In this document: in pieces, positions 33,469 through 43,115 of the stretch
How the letters are laid out: each line of letters begins with the position of its first letter
Position numbering within the stretch: the stretch's first letter is position 1
From: Mesorhizobium sp. J8
Lineage (GTDB): Bacteria; Pseudomonadota; Alphaproteobacteria; Rhizobiales; Rhizobiaceae
DNA: 64,000 bases
Assembly (NCBI RefSeq): GCF_016591715.1
Contig: NZ_AP024109.1
Location: 6,508,001 to 6,572,000, forward strand
Direction: 5' to 3'
Position numbers and translations under genes: made by a program
The notes under the pieces: model-generated
Seen by the model: only the letters and a program-made list of their open reading frames with translations
Told to the model about the DNA's origin: nothing
The model's database searches: none

Positions 33469-34101
33469 TCACCCGCCCAGCGCCTCGATCTTCGCCCGCA
33501 ATGCCGCGACCTCTTCCTCCAGCGCCTTGACCCGCGCCTCAAGTCCGGAATCCACAGTTGTCGCCGGCGCCTGCCACGGCGCCGCCACCGTCGCCGCTTC
33601 CACGGGCCCGCTCAGCAGATGCACATAGCGCTCCTCGCGCTGCCCGGGCGCGCGTTCGAGCAAATGGATCAGCGGCGGCCTTCGCCCGATCATCAAATCG
33701 AGATTGTCGCGCAGCTCCTCGATCGAAGCGAAGCGCGCCATGCGCTCCGAACGGGCAAGCAGCTCATGCGCCGTCTGCGCGCCACGCAGGAGCAAAAGCC
33801 CGATCACCGCGATCTGCGGCGTGGTCAGCGAAAAGCGCTGCGCCATCAGATGCTCGTAACGCTCGACGCGCGAGGCAAACGCCTGACGCACCAGGCCCTT
33901 CTGCTCCAGCGTGCTCAGCGCCCGCCGCACCTCGGTCAACTCCAGCGCCATGACAGGCTCGCGCGCCGTCTTCTGGTTGGCGGCGGCGTGCGCGCCATTG
34001 AGCGTCAGCGGATAGACGTCCGGCGTCAGCTCCTTCTTCTCAATCAGCGAGCCGAGGACACGGGCCTCGACGGGTGAGAGGATGGGGAGATCTTCGCTCA
34101 T
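33469..34101 (-). CDS. YceH/DUF480 family winged-helix protein
   Basis: A 210-residue DUF480 protein: PILSPVEARVLGSLIEKKELTPDVYPLTLNGAHAAANQKTAREPVM at the N-terminus and LTTPQIAVIGLLLLRGAQTAHELLARSERM in the second winged helix, followed by LLERAPGQREERYVHLL and a C-terminal coiled coil (LEARVKALEEEVAALRAKIEAL). Structures of relatives suggest DNA binding, but targets are unknown. It lies next to the sdh operon with a 73-base gap upstream of it and could be the last gene read from that direction. Confidence 0.92.
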   Translation of the reverse strand: MSEDLPILSPVEARVLGSLIEKKELTPDVYPLTLNGAHAAANQKTAREPVMALELTEVRRALSTLEQKGLVRQAFASRVERYEHLMAQRFSLTTPQIAVIGLLLLRGAQTAHELLARSERMARFASIEELRDNLDLMIGRRPPLIHLLERAPGQREERYVHLLSGPVEAATVAAPWQAPATTVDSGLEARVKALEEEVAALRAKIEALGG

Positions 34102-34174
34102 TGAGTTGCCTAGCCTTCAAGGTTGGAGGGACAGCACCCCGACCTTGTAGTTGCTGTCGCCAAACCTCTTCGTC

Positions 34175-34954
34175 TCAGACGCGCCGCTCCACCATCATCT
34201 TCTTGATCTCCGCGATCGCCTTGGCCGGGTTCAGCCCCTTCGGGCAGGTCTGCGCGCAGTTCATGATGGTGTGGCAGCGATAGAGCCGGAACGGGTCTTC
34301 GAGGTTGTCGAGCCGCTCGCCCGTCGCCTCGTCGCGGCTGTCGATCAGCCAGCGATAGGCCTGCAGCAGGGTGGCCGGGCCGAGATAGCGGTCGCCGTTC
34401 CACCAGTAGCTCGGGCAGGACGTGGAGCAGCAGGCGCACAGGATGCATTCGTAAAGCCCGTCGAGCTTCTCGCGATCCTCATGGCTCTGCAGCCATTCCT
34501 TGGCGGGCGTCGGCGAGACCGTCTGCAGCCAGGGCTGGATCGAAGCGTGCTGGGCGTAGAAATTGGTGAGGTCGGGCACCAGATCCTTGATGACCGGCAT
34601 ATGCGGCAGCGGATAGATCTTCACCGCGCCGGAAATGTCTTCGGCGCCCTTGGTGCAGGCCAGTGTGTTGGAGCCGTCGATGTTCATGGCGCAGGAGCCG
34701 CAAATGCCTTCGCGGCAGGAACGGCGCAGCGTCAGCGTCGGGTCGATCTTGTTCTTGATCCACAGAAGCGCGTCCAACACCATCGGCCCGCAATCGTCCA
34801 TGTCGACGAAATAGGTGTCCATGCGCGGATTTTCGTCGTCGTCCGGCGACCAGCGGTAGATGCGGTATTCGCGCAGATTGGTTGCGCCTTCCGGCTTCGG
34901 CCAGGTCTTGCCCTGCTTGATCTGCGAATTCTTGGGAAGCGTGAGTTCGACCAT
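34175..34954 (-). CDS. sdhB: Succinate dehydrogenase iron-sulfur subunit
   Basis: Electron-transfer subunit of complex II, passing electrons from SdhA flavin to quinone. The 259 residues hold three cluster motifs: [18 protein letters not shown] plus a later Cys for [2Fe-2S], [17 protein letters not shown] for [4Fe-4S], and [17 protein letters not shown] for [3Fe-4S]. The ATG at 34954 overlaps the stop of the DUF3052 gene (TAATG). Last gene of sdhC-sdhD-sdhA-DUF3052-sdhB. Confidence 0.97.
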   Translation of the reverse strand: MVELTLPKNSQIKQGKTWPKPEGATNLREYRIYRWSPDDDENPRMDTYFVDMDDCGPMVLDALLWIKNKIDPTLTLRRSCREGICGSCAMNIDGSNTLACTKGAEDISGAVKIYPLPHMPVIKDLVPDLTNFYAQHASIQPWLQTVSPTPAKEWLQSHEDREKLDGLYECILCACCSTSCPSYWWNGDRYLGPATLLQAYRWLIDSRDEATGERLDNLEDPFRLYRCHTIMNCAQTCPKGLNPAKAIAEIKKMMVERRV

Positions 34955-35388
34955 TACCTGCGGTCCTTTCGGATGACGAGCTTCAGCCCGGACCAGATTT
35001 CGTTGACGGCAGCGACCTTGACGTCGACCAGGTCGCGCTTCAGCGCCTCCGACCGGATGACGTCCTCGGTGACGTCTGTGGCGACCTTCGAGGCCTTCTT
35101 CGGCCAGGAGACCCAGACCATGCCGTCGCGCTTGATCGCCGTCTCGATGCCGGCCAGGCCGTCCTCGATTTCGGCGCGCTGCCGGGTGAAGGCGTGCACG
35201 GCATCGTATTTGCGGTTGCCCGAGATCGCCGACCACTTCGGCAGCCGATCGACCTTGGCGAAGGACACCGCTTCAGCCAGATCGCCCAGTTCCGGTGGCA
35301 GCGCGATGAAAGCGGCGACCATCCCGTCCTTCAGGCCGAGCTTGGCCGGGAGGGGCGTGCCGGAATATCCGGTGGCCGCGAGCGCCAT
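34954..35388 (-). CDS. DUF3052 family protein inside the sdh operon
   Basis: A 144-residue soluble protein starting [19 protein letters not shown], the DUF3052 signature, with [22 protein letters not shown] in the second half. No catalytic motif is known. It sits exactly between sdhA (2-base gap) and sdhB (stop overlapping the sdhB start), so it is translated with complex II. A role linked to succinate dehydrogenase is possible, but this may simply be a passenger insertion. Confidence 0.8.
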   Translation of the reverse strand: MALAATGYSGTPLPAKLGLKDGMVAAFIALPPELGDLAEAVSFAKVDRLPKWSAISGNRKYDAVHAFTRQRAEIEDGLAGIETAIKRDGMVWVSWPKKASKVATDVTEDVIRSEALKRDLVDVKVAAVNEIWSGLKLVIRKDRR

Positions 35389-35390
35389 GA

Positions 35391-37226
35391 TCAGTACACC
35401 CTGGCCTTCGGCGCGATCTTGGCCAGGCTGATGCCGCCGTCCTTCTCCGCCAGCAGCGGCTCGGTGTGGACCGGCCGGTAGGTCAGCGTCACCTTGCCGT
35501 CCTCGCTCAGATGGGCAAGGGTGTGCTTGCGCCAGTTCGCGTCGTCGCGCTTGTCGAAATCCTCACGCGCATGCGCGCCCCGGCTCTCCTTGCGCGCCTC
35601 GGCACCGTAGACCGTGGTGATGGCGTTCGCCATCAGGTTTTCCAGCTCCAGCGTTTCGACCAAGTCGGAATTCCAGATCATCGAGCGGTCGGTGACCTTG
35701 AGGTCCTTTAGCTCGCCCCAGAGTTCCGAGATTCGCCTGCAGCCGTTCTCGAGCGATTCCTGCGTGCGGAACACGGCGGCGTCCTCCTGCATGGCGCGCT
35801 GCATTTTTTCGCGCAAGCTGGCGGTCGGGATCGAGCCGTTGGTGTGGCGCAGCCTGTCGAAGCGCTCCATGATCTTTTCGACCGAAGCTTCGTTGGGCGA
35901 CGGGATCGCCGACTTGCGGTCGATGACCTGGCCGGCGCGGATAGCCGCCGCGCGGCCGAACACGACGAGGTCGATCAGCGAGTTCGAGCCAAGCCGGTTG
36001 GCGCCATGCACCGAAGCACAGCCAGCCTCGCCGACGGCCATCAGGCCGGGCGACACGCGGTCGGGATTCTCGGCCGTCGGGTTGAGCACCTCGCCCCAGT
36101 AATTGGTCGGCACGCCGCCCATATTGTAATGGACCGTCGGCAGCACCGGGATCGGCTCCTTGGTGAGGTCGACGCCGGCAAAGATCTTGGCCGATTCCGA
36201 GATGCCCGGCAGCCGCTCGTGCAGCACGGCCGGATCGAGATGGTCGAGATGCAGGAAGATGTGGTCCTTCTTCTTGCCGACGCCGCGGCCTTCGCGGATC
36301 TCCAGCGTCATGCAGCGCGAGACCACGTCGCGCGAGGCAAGGTCCTTGGCAGACGGCGCATAGCGCTCCATGAAGCGTTCGCCCTCCGAATTTACGAGAT
36401 AGCCGCCCTCGCCGCGCGCGCCTTCGGTGATCAGGCAGCCGGCGCCGTAGATGCCGGTCGGGTGGAACTGCACGAACTCCATGTCCTGCAGCGGCAGGCC
36501 GGCCCTGGCAGCCATGCCGCCGCCGTCGCCGGTGCAGGTATGCGCCGAGGTGGCGGAGAAATAGGCGCGGCCATAGCCGCCGGTCGCCAGCACCACCATC
36601 TTGGCCGAGAAGCGGTGGATGGTGCCGTCATCGAGGTTCCAGGCCACCACGCCGGTGCAGGTGCCGTCCGGCTCCATGATCAGGTCGAGCGCGAAATATT
36701 CGATGAAGAACTGCGCGTTGTTCTTCAGGGACTGGCCGTAGAGCGTGTGCAGGATGGCGTGGCCGGTGCGGTCGGCGGCGGCGCAGGTGCGCTGCACCGG
36801 CGGACCATCGCCATAGTTCATCATGTGACCGCCGAACGGCCGCTGATAGATCTTGCCTTCCTCGGTGCGCGAGAACGGCACGCCGTAATGCTCGAGTTCG
36901 TAGACGGCGGCCGGCGCCTCGCGCACCATGTATTCCATGGCGTCGACATCGCCCAGCCAGTCCGAGCCCTTGACGGTGTCGTACATATGCCACTGCCAGG
37001 AATCCGGCCCCATGTTGGACAGCGAGGCGGCGATGCCGCCCTGCGCAGCCACGGTGTGCGAGCGCGTCGGGAACACCTTGGTGATGCAGGCGGTGCGCAG
37101 CCCCTGCTCGGCCATGCCGAGCGTGGCGCGTAGGCCGGCGCCGCCGGCGCCGACGATCACGACGTCGAATTTGTGATCGACAAAAGTGTAGGCGGAAGCC
37201 GTGCCGGCTGTATTTGCGTTGGCCAA
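35391..37226 (-). CDS. sdhA: Succinate dehydrogenase flavoprotein subunit
   Basis: Oxidises succinate to fumarate with covalently bound FAD. The 611 residues include the Rossmann [33 protein letters not shown] with the FAD-linked His, the active-site [25 protein letters not shown], and the C-terminal HTEPL region. I place the start at TTG (37226), because GGAGG lies 8 bases upstream and the length then equals other rhizobial SdhA. An in-frame start at 37262 would lie inside sdhD. Confidence 0.96.
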   Translation of the reverse strand: MANANTAGTASAYTFVDHKFDVVIVGAGGAGLRATLGMAEQGLRTACITKVFPTRSHTVAAQGGIAASLSNMGPDSWQWHMYDTVKGSDWLGDVDAMEYMVREAPAAVYELEHYGVPFSRTEEGKIYQRPFGGHMMNYGDGPPVQRTCAAADRTGHAILHTLYGQSLKNNAQFFIEYFALDLIMEPDGTCTGVVAWNLDDGTIHRFSAKMVVLATGGYGRAYFSATSAHTCTGDGGGMAARAGLPLQDMEFVQFHPTGIYGAGCLITEGARGEGGYLVNSEGERFMERYAPSAKDLASRDVVSRCMTLEIREGRGVGKKKDHIFLHLDHLDPAVLHERLPGISESAKIFAGVDLTKEPIPVLPTVHYNMGGVPTNYWGEVLNPTAENPDRVSPGLMAVGEAGCASVHGANRLGSNSLIDLVVFGRAAAIRAGQVIDRKSAIPSPNEASVEKIMERFDRLRHTNGSIPTASLREKMQRAMQEDAAVFRTQESLENGCRRISELWGELKDLKVTDRSMIWNSDLVETLELENLMANAITTVYGAEARKESRGAHAREDFDKRDDANWRKHTLAHLSEDGKVTLTYRPVHTEPLLAEKDGGISLAKIAPKARVY

Positions 37227-37230
37227 GGCG

Positions 37231-37626
37231 TCAGCCTCCGAATGCGAGTTTGAGCAGGGCAAACAGCGAAGCGACGCCGACTGCCACGCAGAAGAAGGTG
37301 TTGAGGGCGATCAGCGCCAGCTTCAGGCCTTCGCCATGCACGTAATCCTCGATGATCACCTGCATGCCGATGCGCATATGATAGAGCGGTGAGATCAGCA
37401 CCAGCCCGAGCATGACCACCACGAACGGGTTCGCGAGCGCCGCCCGCACCTCCGCGTAGCCGTGGCCGTTGATCGCGATCAGGAAGCCGACGAAGAACAG
37501 GATCAAAGGAATGTTGGCGATGGCGGTCAGCCGCTGGCGCCAGAAATGCCCGGTGCCTTCCCGGGCCGAACCGAGGCCGCGGACCCTCGCCAGCGGCGTG
37601 CGCATGTCCGAATTGTTGGCGGCCAT
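37231..37626 (-). CDS. sdhD: Succinate dehydrogenase membrane anchor subunit
   Basis: One of the two membrane subunits that anchor complex II, bind heme b and form the quinone site. The 131 residues carry [29 protein letters not shown], then three spans, with [17 protein letters not shown] containing the conserved His and the DY motif. Its ATG overlaps the sdhC stop (TGATG), and 4 bases separate it from sdhA. Confidence 0.94.
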   Translation of the reverse strand: MAANNSDMRTPLARVRGLGSAREGTGHFWRQRLTAIANIPLILFFVGFLIAINGHGYAEVRAALANPFVVVMLGLVLISPLYHMRIGMQVIIEDYVHGEGLKLALIALNTFFCVAVGVASLFALLKLAFGG

Positions 37627-38048
37627 CAGAATGCTCCCCGCGCCATATAGCCGGCAATCCAGATCAGAAGCGTCAGCACGATCGAACCGGCAAGCGTCGC
37701 CCAGGCGATCCTCGACGCGGTGTGTTTTTCAAGCCCTGCGCCGGTGTCCCAGATGAGGTGGCGCAGCCCGCCCAGCATGTGGTGCATCAGCGCCCAGGTG
37801 TAGCCGAAGAGAACCAGCCGGCCGAGCCAGGAGCCGAAGGCCCAGTTGACCCAGTCGAAGGCGGCCTGCGAGCTCGCGGCGGCAATCAGCCAGGCCGCCA
37901 CCAGCAGCGTCCCGAAATAAAGCGCGCCGCCGGTGATACGATGGATGATCGACATCGTCATCGTGATCGGCGGCCGGTAGACCGTCAGATGCGGCGAAAG
38001 CGGCCGTTCACGTCTGGCGACTGCGCGGGTGGCTGGTGATTTGCTCAT
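37626..38048 (-). CDS. sdhC: Succinate dehydrogenase cytochrome b556 subunit
   Basis: Membrane subunit of complex II. The 140 residues begin with a basic tail ([39 protein letters not shown]), the sdhC signature with the quinone-site Ser/His/Arg, followed by three spans and [18 protein letters not shown] containing the heme-ligand His. I chose the ATG at 38048, with GGGGGAG upstream, over a longer frame. First gene of the operon. Confidence 0.95.
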   Translation of the reverse strand: MSKSPATRAVARRERPLSPHLTVYRPPITMTMSIIHRITGGALYFGTLLVAAWLIAAASSQAAFDWVNWAFGSWLGRLVLFGYTWALMHHMLGGLRHLIWDTGAGLEKHTASRIAWATLAGSIVLTLLIWIAGYMARGAF

Positions 38049-38128
38049 GGCTCCCCCAGTTCGGCATCCTTGAAGCCGGAATGGGAATGCGGTGTTTGCC
38101 GCCCTCATATATGGCTCCGGACAGCCGG

Positions 38129-38157
38129 TTTCTAATGCGCTTTTTGCACCGCGTCAA
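38129..38157 (-). promoter_or_regulatory. Probable sigma-70 promoter of the sdh operon
   Basis: On the minus strand TTGACG (38152-38157) and TAGAAA (38129-38134) are separated by exactly 17 bases, about 80 bases before the sdhC start. The -35 element fits well; the -10 is weak, as often in GC-rich rhizobia. Confidence 0.45.
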
Positions 38158-38276
38158 AGCCGGAAAATCGTTTTGGAAACATCATTTAGTCTGACAAATT
38201 GAGGGCCGGAGGCTTCAATCGATTAGCGGCTGTTTCGAAGCCGGCGCAATGTCTCGTTGCAGTGCAACAAAGAGCG

Positions 38277-38807
38277 CTATCTCCGACAGGTCTGCGGGGT
38301 CGATCCCCTCTTCATCACCAGCGCTTCGCGCCCGTCGATCACGATTGCGTCATGGGTGGCCGCTTCCTGGTAGCGACTGCTCTGGTTGGCGGGCGAGGCC
38401 GCGAATTCCTCGGCCGTGCCGTCCGGGCGGACCACGCGCAGCGACGAGCCGAGATTCTGGATGGTGATCATGCCGCCATTGCCGCATCTGTAGGTCGCCG
38501 TGCCGAGGCCGGACCGCGGCACGGTAAGGTCGGTGACGATCTTAGTCGCGGGCGCAGGCGTTGCAGGCGTCTTGGCCGTTGCAGATCCCGGGGGCGTCGC
38601 GGGTGCCGGGGCTGCCGCGGGCAACGGGGGCGTGGCAGCCGCCGGCGGTGGTGTCCCGGGGGCGCCGGACAGCGGCGCTGGGGCAGGCGAGGCGGCGGGC
38701 GGCGCGGCATTCGCCGCCTTCGGCGCGCCGTCCTGCGGCACGCAGGCCGCGGCCGCGAGAAGCAGCGGGATGGTGATCGACACCCGAACCGTGTGGCCAA
38801 AACTCAT
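38277..38807 (-). CDS. MliC-like lipoprotein with Pro/Ala linker
   Basis: A probable lipoprotein: the signal ends at a lipobox-like LAAAAC, so the mature protein would be lipidated on Cys about 22. A long Pro/Ala-rich linker (residues about 33-90) leads to a C-terminal domain with TYRCGNGGMITIQN, SSRYQEAATHDAIVIDGREALVMKR and a final Cys (TCRR). This resembles MliC, the membrane-bound inhibitor of C-type lysozyme, whose Cys pair and SGxRY-like motif bind lysozyme. ATG at 38807 has AAGGG upstream. Divergent from the secreted-protein gene at 39048. Confidence 0.72.
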   Translation of the reverse strand: MSFGHTVRVSITIPLLLAAAACVPQDGAPKAANAAPPAASPAPAPLSGAPGTPPPAAATPPLPAAAPAPATPPGSATAKTPATPAPATKIVTDLTVPRSGLGTATYRCGNGGMITIQNLGSSLRVVRPDGTAEEFAASPANQSSRYQEAATHDAIVIDGREALVMKRGSTPQTCRR

Positions 38808-38966
38808 GCGCTGCCCTTTCGTGCGCGGCACGCTAGCCACGCGACGCATCAAGATCAAGCTCACCCGGAGTCAGCCGACCGCATGCCCGCCCTGCGGCGG
38901 GCGAAAACCGGACCCTCGAAAATTAACCATGTTCCTTAAGAACCGGCGCCGAAGGCCTCCCACCTC

Positions 38967-38991
38967 TTAACAAAGGTTAAGAAAGGGTTAA
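38967..38991. promoter_or_regulatory. Tandem CtrA-type half-sites between divergent genes
   Basis: Three TTAA boxes follow each other: 38967-38970, 38977-38980 and 38988-38991. The second and third form an exact TTAA-N7-TTAA (TTAAGAAAGGGTTAA); the first pair has a 6-base spacer. The site lies 57 bases before the secreted-protein gene at 39048 and 160 bases before the MliC-like gene. CtrA binding is inferred from consensus. Confidence 0.5.
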
Positions 38992-39047
38992 TTTCCCATT
39001 CGAACCGGAATCCAGGCGCGATCATCGCGGCATCAAGGGAGAGCGAC

Positions 39048-39404
39048 ATGCGTTCGAATTCAGTGCGTGCAGGCGTTGCCGCCGCGGCGCTGGCGGGGCT
39101 GGTGACGGCGATCGCCGCTCCGGCGGAAGCCGGCTTGCGCCATCACGACCGCGTCTATGCCGATTCCTTCGGCAATCTCGTAATCGACAGCGCCGCCGGC
39201 TACAAGCGCATCATCGTCGGCGAGGGCAAGCTCGCCAAGAAACTTTCCGAATTTACCAGCGCCGGCCAGCCGGACGTCGTCTATGACGATGCGGACGAGG
39301 CCGGCGCCCCCGGCTGCTACCAGCCGCCGGTTTTGGTCAAGGGCCGCTCCTATATGTACGGGCTTTCCGACGGCGAGATGCCCAATCTCAGCCCTTGCCG
39401 TTGA
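39048..39404 (+). CDS. Secreted hypothetical protein, 118 aa
   Basis: Unrecognised. A clear signal peptide (AGVAAAALAGLVTAIAAPAEA, cleavage near residue 28) is followed by about 90 mature residues: HHDRVYADSFGNLVIDSAAGYKRIIVGEGKLAKKL and a C-terminal part with two Cys (APGCYQPPVLVKGRSYMYGLSDGEMPNLSPC), suggesting one disulfide in the periplasm. The start has GGGAGAG 5 bases upstream. The upstream CtrA-type boxes suggest cell-cycle control. Confidence 0.75.
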   Translation: MRSNSVRAGVAAAALAGLVTAIAAPAEAGLRHHDRVYADSFGNLVIDSAAGYKRIIVGEGKLAKKLSEFTSAGQPDVVYDDADEAGAPGCYQPPVLVKGRSYMYGLSDGEMPNLSPCR

Positions 39405-39700
39405 CGACCGCCGGCGCCGGGCGGCGCGGCGCCTGAGACGCGAACGCAGTCGCGGCCGGCATTCTTGGCTGCGTAGACCGCGGCGTCGGCTCGCCGCAAA
39501 AGTCTGCAAAACCCTCGTCGGCAGCGAGCTCGGCCACGCCGAAGCTTGCGCTGCAGCGATGCTCGGCCAGCAGGCCTTCGATCGGCAAGGCGCCGAAGGC
39601 GTTGCGCGCGCCCTCGGCAAACGGCCGCGCCGCAGTTTGGTGCCCGGCAGGATGATGGCGAATTCCTCGCCGCCGATACGGCCGCAGGGGAGCTAATAAC
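39405..39700 (-). pseudogene. Decayed GGDEF domain fragment
   Basis: On the minus strand one frame reads RIGGEEFAIILPGT (about 39636-39677) and SASFGVAELAADEGFADF (about 39498-39551). A different frame then continues as ADAAVYAAKNAGRDCVRV (about 39441-39494), the end of a GGDEF domain. So a GGDEF module is present but frameshifted, shortened between its motifs and without a start or N-terminal part. It lies immediately downstream of the intact diguanylate cyclase at 39739 and may be a relic of a duplication. Confidence 0.75.
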
Positions 39701-39738
39701 GAACCTAGCAATCACCTACAGGGTTTTGACAGCCTGCC

Positions 39739-40965
39739 TCAGCCGGCAGCAAGCCGCTCGGCGACGAAGACGGTCTCGGGCCTCTCATACGAGACACGCA
39801 CGCTGTCGCGGCCGTTCTTCTTGGCCTTGTAGAGCGCCTCGTCGGCGCGCCGCATCAACGGCATCAGGCCTTCCTTGCCGGAGCGGGCGGCGACGCCGAA
39901 GCTCGCGGTGACCCTGGTGCCGGGCGGCAGGCCGTCGATCGCTCCGGCCGAATAGAAGGCGCGGATCGCCTCGGCGAAAAGCCTTGCCGAGGCGAGGTCG
40001 CTGAGCGGCAGAAGCACGGCGAACTCCTCGCCGCCGATGCGGCCGGCGGCCCCGCGCGCGCCGGTGGCGGCGCGCAGCTTGGCGGCGAAGTCGGCGATCA
40101 CCCGGTCGCCGGCCTCGTGGCCGTGCTGGTCGTTGAGTGCCTTGAAATGATCGAGATCGGCGAGCACCAGGGCGATGGGAAACCCGGCCTTGCCGCACTG
40201 GTCGAGCAAAAGGGCCGCCCGCTCCTCGAAGCCGCGGCGGTTGAGGATGCCGGAGAGCGGATCGGTATGGGTCTCGGCCTTCAGCGCCTTCACCACATCG
40301 AGCGCGGCGGCCGTGAACAGACTAAGCGCGATCAGCAGGGACAGCAGCGCGTGCGACAGCAGCGCCGTCGTCCAGTAAGACGAGGCATAGAGCTCGTCAT
40401 AGCCCTTGAACGGTCCTTGCGCGATGATGACTGCCAGCGTCCGCACGAAGAAGTTCAACCCGGAAAGCAATGCCAGCACGAACAGGATCTTTTCCGTCGG
40501 GCCATTGCCGCGCACCACGCGCAGCTCCGCGGCGGCCAGAAGGCTGATGCCGCCGAGCGCGAAATTGACGACGAGTATCCGCCATGTCAGGTCCGGTTGA
40601 ACGAACAGGAACCAGCAGAACGCGGCCATTCCGCCTCCCGCGAGCACGCCGATCGCGGCAAAGGGGACGGGCCGGCCGTGGCGCGCGACGATGGCGCCGA
40701 CCAGACAGGACCCGGCAACGCAGAAACACAGATTGGAGAGGAACTTGGACGGCGCCAGGCCGACCGGAAGGGTGAAGTGCTGGAACAGGAAACCGGCCGC
40801 GGCGAGAGCATAGCTCGCCGACAGGACGGCCAGATACGGGCGATGGCGCTGATAGGACCACAGCACGAAGAACGCAGCGCCGAGCGCCAGCGCTATCGTC
40901 GGATTGAGCAGCGCTATGAGCAGACCGGTGTCCAAAGGACTGCGACTTTCCCCAACTTTACCCAA
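39739..40965 (-). CDS. Membrane-bound diguanylate cyclase (GGDEF)
   Basis: Makes cyclic di-GMP from two GTP. The 408 residues have about seven or eight N-terminal membrane spans (from LLIALLNPTIALALGAAFFVLW on, to about residue 225) and then the catalytic domain: HTDPLSGILNRRGFEERAALLL, DLDHFKALNDQHGHEAGD, the active loop GRIGGEEFAVLLP, and DEALYKAKKNGRDSVRV. The GGEEF form is catalytically competent. No RxxD inhibitory site is obvious before the active loop. The N-terminal sensor ligand is unknown. A degraded GGDEF fragment lies just downstream. Confidence 0.93.
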   Translation of the reverse strand: MGKVGESRSPLDTGLLIALLNPTIALALGAAFFVLWSYQRHRPYLAVLSASYALAAAGFLFQHFTLPVGLAPSKFLSNLCFCVAGSCLVGAIVARHGRPVPFAAIGVLAGGGMAAFCWFLFVQPDLTWRILVVNFALGGISLLAAAELRVVRGNGPTEKILFVLALLSGLNFFVRTLAVIIAQGPFKGYDELYASSYWTTALLSHALLSLLIALSLFTAAALDVVKALKAETHTDPLSGILNRRGFEERAALLLDQCGKAGFPIALVLADLDHFKALNDQHGHEAGDRVIADFAAKLRAATGARGAAGRIGGEEFAVLLPLSDLASARLFAEAIRAFYSAGAIDGLPPGTRVTASFGVAARSGKEGLMPLMRRADEALYKAKKNGRDSVRVSYERPETVFVAERLAAG

Positions 40966-41098
40966 GGGGAGATGCTAGGGCTTAAGCCCAAACAAGCGGT
41001 TAAGCCTCCGATAATACGCCGTGAAGCCATGCGGAACCGGCCTGCCGGAGCGGCGTTGTCCGGCCAGGACAGCAGACGTCTGACGGGAGACGACCGAG

Positions 41099-41404
41099 AT
41101 GGCCGGCACGATCACTTTGACGAACCACGATGACATCCGCTCCTGGGCGGCGGCGCGCGCCGGCTTCCCGGCCATCGTCGACGTCTCGCCCGAGGCCGGA
41201 ACGCAGCCCATGCTGCGGCTGGTGTTCGGCCAGCAGGCCTATGAAGACACCGACCGCCCGGAACGTCCGATCAACACCGGCGGGTACGAACTTGTGGAGT
41301 GGGACGAGTGGTTCAAGATTTTTGACGAGCGGCAGCTGGCCTTGGTCGTCGCTGCCGACGAGCCCGGCCGGCGCGAGGAGTTTCACGAGATCATTCGCAG
41401 ATAG
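41099..41404 (+). CDS. Conserved hypothetical protein, 101 aa
   Basis: Not recognised. A short acidic soluble protein with ITLTNHDDIRSWAAARAGFPAIVDVSPEAGTQPMLRLVFGQQAYEDTD and a second half rich in aromatic and acidic residues (GYELVEWDEWFKIFDERQLALVVAADEPG). The N-terminal third resembles the small alphaproteobacterial proteins that begin with the ITxHDEIRxWAxARGG pattern. The start has GGGAGACGA upstream. It ends at a strong hairpin shared with leuC. Confidence 0.65.
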   Translation: MAGTITLTNHDDIRSWAAARAGFPAIVDVSPEAGTQPMLRLVFGQQAYEDTDRPERPINTGGYELVEWDEWFKIFDERQLALVVAADEPGRREEFHEIIRR

Positions 41405-41417
41405 ATCGCTGAAAGCT

Positions 41418-41446
41418 AAAGGCCCGGACGTCGCGTCCGGGCCTTT
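41418..41446. terminator. Bidirectional terminator between the 101-aa gene and leuC
   Basis: Perfect 13-base stem AAAGGCCCGGACG / CGTCCGGGCCTTT with a TCG loop, between convergent stops (41404 and 41469). The A and T ends on both sides suit termination in both directions. Confidence 0.8.
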
Positions 41447-41468
41447 GTCGAGCACGGCAGGCGGGCGC

Positions 41469-42878
41469 TTACTTCCAGTCGCGGATGTCGACGAAATGGC
41501 CGGCGATCGCCGCCGCCGCCGCCATGGCCGGCGACACCAGATGGGTGCGGCCCTTGAAGCCCTGCCGGCCCTCGAAATTGCGGTTCGAGGTCGAGGCGCA
41601 GCGTTCATGCGGCTTCAGCCGGTCGTCGTTCATGGCCAGGCACATCGAGCAGCCGGGCTCACGCCAGTCGAAGCCGGCGGCGATGAAGATCTTGTCCAGG
41701 CCTTCGGCCTCGGCCTGTTCCTTGACCAGGCCGGACCCCGGCACGATCATGGCGTTGACGCGCGGATTGACCTTCTTGCCCTCGACCACCTTGGCGGCGG
41801 CGCGCAGGTCCTCGATGCGGCCATTGGTGCAGGAGCCGATGAAGACGCGGTCGAGCGCGATGTCGGTGATCCTGGTTCCGGGCGTCAGCCCCATATAGTC
41901 GAGCGCGCGCAGCTTCGACGTGCGCTTGTTCTCGTCGGCGATCTCTTCCGGATTGGGCACGACGCCCTGCACCGAGACCACGTCCTCGGGCGAGGAGCCC
42001 CAGGAGACGATCGGCGGCAGTTTTTGCGCGTCGAGCACGACGACCTTGTCGAAATGCGCGCCCTCGTCCGAATGCAGCGTCTTCCAATAGGCGAGCGCGG
42101 CATCCCAGGCGGCGCCCTTCGGGGCGCGCGGCTTGTCCTTGACATAGGCGAAGGTCGTCTCGTCCGGCGCGATCAGGCCTGCGCGGGCCCCGCCCTCGAT
42201 CGACATGTTGCAGATCGTCATGCGGCCTTCCATCGACAGCGAGCGGATCGCTTCGCCCGCATATTCGATGACGTAGCCGGTGCCGCCGGCGGTGCCGATC
42301 TCGCCGATGATGGCCAGGATGATGTCCTTGGCGGTGACGCCTTCCGGCAACTGGCCGTCGACGCGCACCAGCATATTCTTGGCCTTGCGCTGGATCAGTG
42401 TCTGGGTGGCGAGCACATGCTCGACCTCGGAGGTGCCGATGCCATGCGCGAGAGCGCCGAACGCGCCATGCGTGGAGGTATGGCTGTCACCGCAGACGAT
42501 GGTCATGCCGGGAAGCGTGAAACCCTGCTCCGGCCCGATGATGTGGACGATGCCCTGGCGGACGTCGTTCTCGGAATAATAATCGATGCCGAAATCCCTG
42601 GCGTTCTTGGCCAGCGCCTCGACCTGGATGCGGCTCTCCTCGTTCTTGATGCCGAACTTGCGCTCGGGCGAGGTCGGCACGTTGTGGTCGACCACGGCCA
42701 GCGTCTTTTCCGGATGCCGGACCTTGCGGTTCGACATGCGCAGGCCCTCGAAGGCCTGCGGGCTGGTGACCTCGTGCACCAAATGGCGATCGATATAGAG
42801 CAGGCAGGTGCCGTCGTCCTGGCGGTCGACCGTATGGTCGTCGAAGATCTTGTCGTAGAGGGTGCGCGGTGCGCTCAT
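41469..42878 (-). CDS. leuC: 3-Isopropylmalate dehydratase large subunit
   Basis: Isomerises 2- to 3-isopropylmalate in leucine synthesis, with LeuD, which is not in this window. The 469 residues contain [13 protein letters not shown], the [4Fe-4S]-binding Cys in [18 protein letters not shown] and in [13 protein letters not shown], and [30 protein letters not shown]. The length equals the family norm. Transcribed singly here, with a terminator just after its stop. Confidence 0.97.
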   Translation of the reverse strand: MSAPRTLYDKIFDDHTVDRQDDGTCLLYIDRHLVHEVTSPQAFEGLRMSNRKVRHPEKTLAVVDHNVPTSPERKFGIKNEESRIQVEALAKNARDFGIDYYSENDVRQGIVHIIGPEQGFTLPGMTIVCGDSHTSTHGAFGALAHGIGTSEVEHVLATQTLIQRKAKNMLVRVDGQLPEGVTAKDIILAIIGEIGTAGGTGYVIEYAGEAIRSLSMEGRMTICNMSIEGGARAGLIAPDETTFAYVKDKPRAPKGAAWDAALAYWKTLHSDEGAHFDKVVVLDAQKLPPIVSWGSSPEDVVSVQGVVPNPEEIADENKRTSKLRALDYMGLTPGTRITDIALDRVFIGSCTNGRIEDLRAAAKVVEGKKVNPRVNAMIVPGSGLVKEQAEAEGLDKIFIAAGFDWREPGCSMCLAMNDDRLKPHERCASTSNRNFEGRQGFKGRTHLVSPAMAAAAAIAGHFVDIRDWK

Positions 42879-42944
42879 GTGCGTAAATCCGTCGATATGA
42901 GAATGGGAAAAAGCTGCGCGGCCTTGGCCGGCGAGCGACTTCGA

Positions 42945-43070
42945 TCAGTCGGCCAGGCTAAGTCGGCTGGTGAGCGCGCCACAGACGCGCGCGGCAAATC
43001 GCGACGGCAGGCGCTTCCTGTCCTGCAGCACGAAACCCTTGTAGGCCGGATCGCTGAAAAGCTTTTCCAT
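42945..43070 (-). CDS. Candidate short ORF (41 aa) upstream of leuC
   Basis: The frame reads MEKLFSDPAYKGFVLQDRKR followed by LPSRFAARVCGALTSRLSLAD and a stop, 66 bases before the leuC start. Codon use resembles that of neighbouring genes (G or C in most third positions). It is not leucine-rich enough to be a classic attenuation leader. No strong ribosome-binding site precedes the ATG. It may be a real small protein or a chance frame. Confidence 0.35.
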   Translation of the reverse strand: MEKLFSDPAYKGFVLQDRKRLPSRFAARVCGALTSRLSLAD

Positions 43071-43115
43071 GGCCGGGTAGATAGCAATGTTTTGGCTTTT
43101 CGGCAATTAGCGGCG

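Noticed and set aside
35391..37262. Longer sdhA frame starting at 37262
   Set aside because: It would begin inside sdhD. The TTG at 37226 has a good GGAGG site and gives the normal family length.
39060..39620. Minus-strand open frame of 186 codons over the secreted-protein gene
   Set aside because: It is antisense to a gene with a good signal peptide and ribosome-binding site; its only recognisable part is the decayed GGDEF fragment, reported separately.
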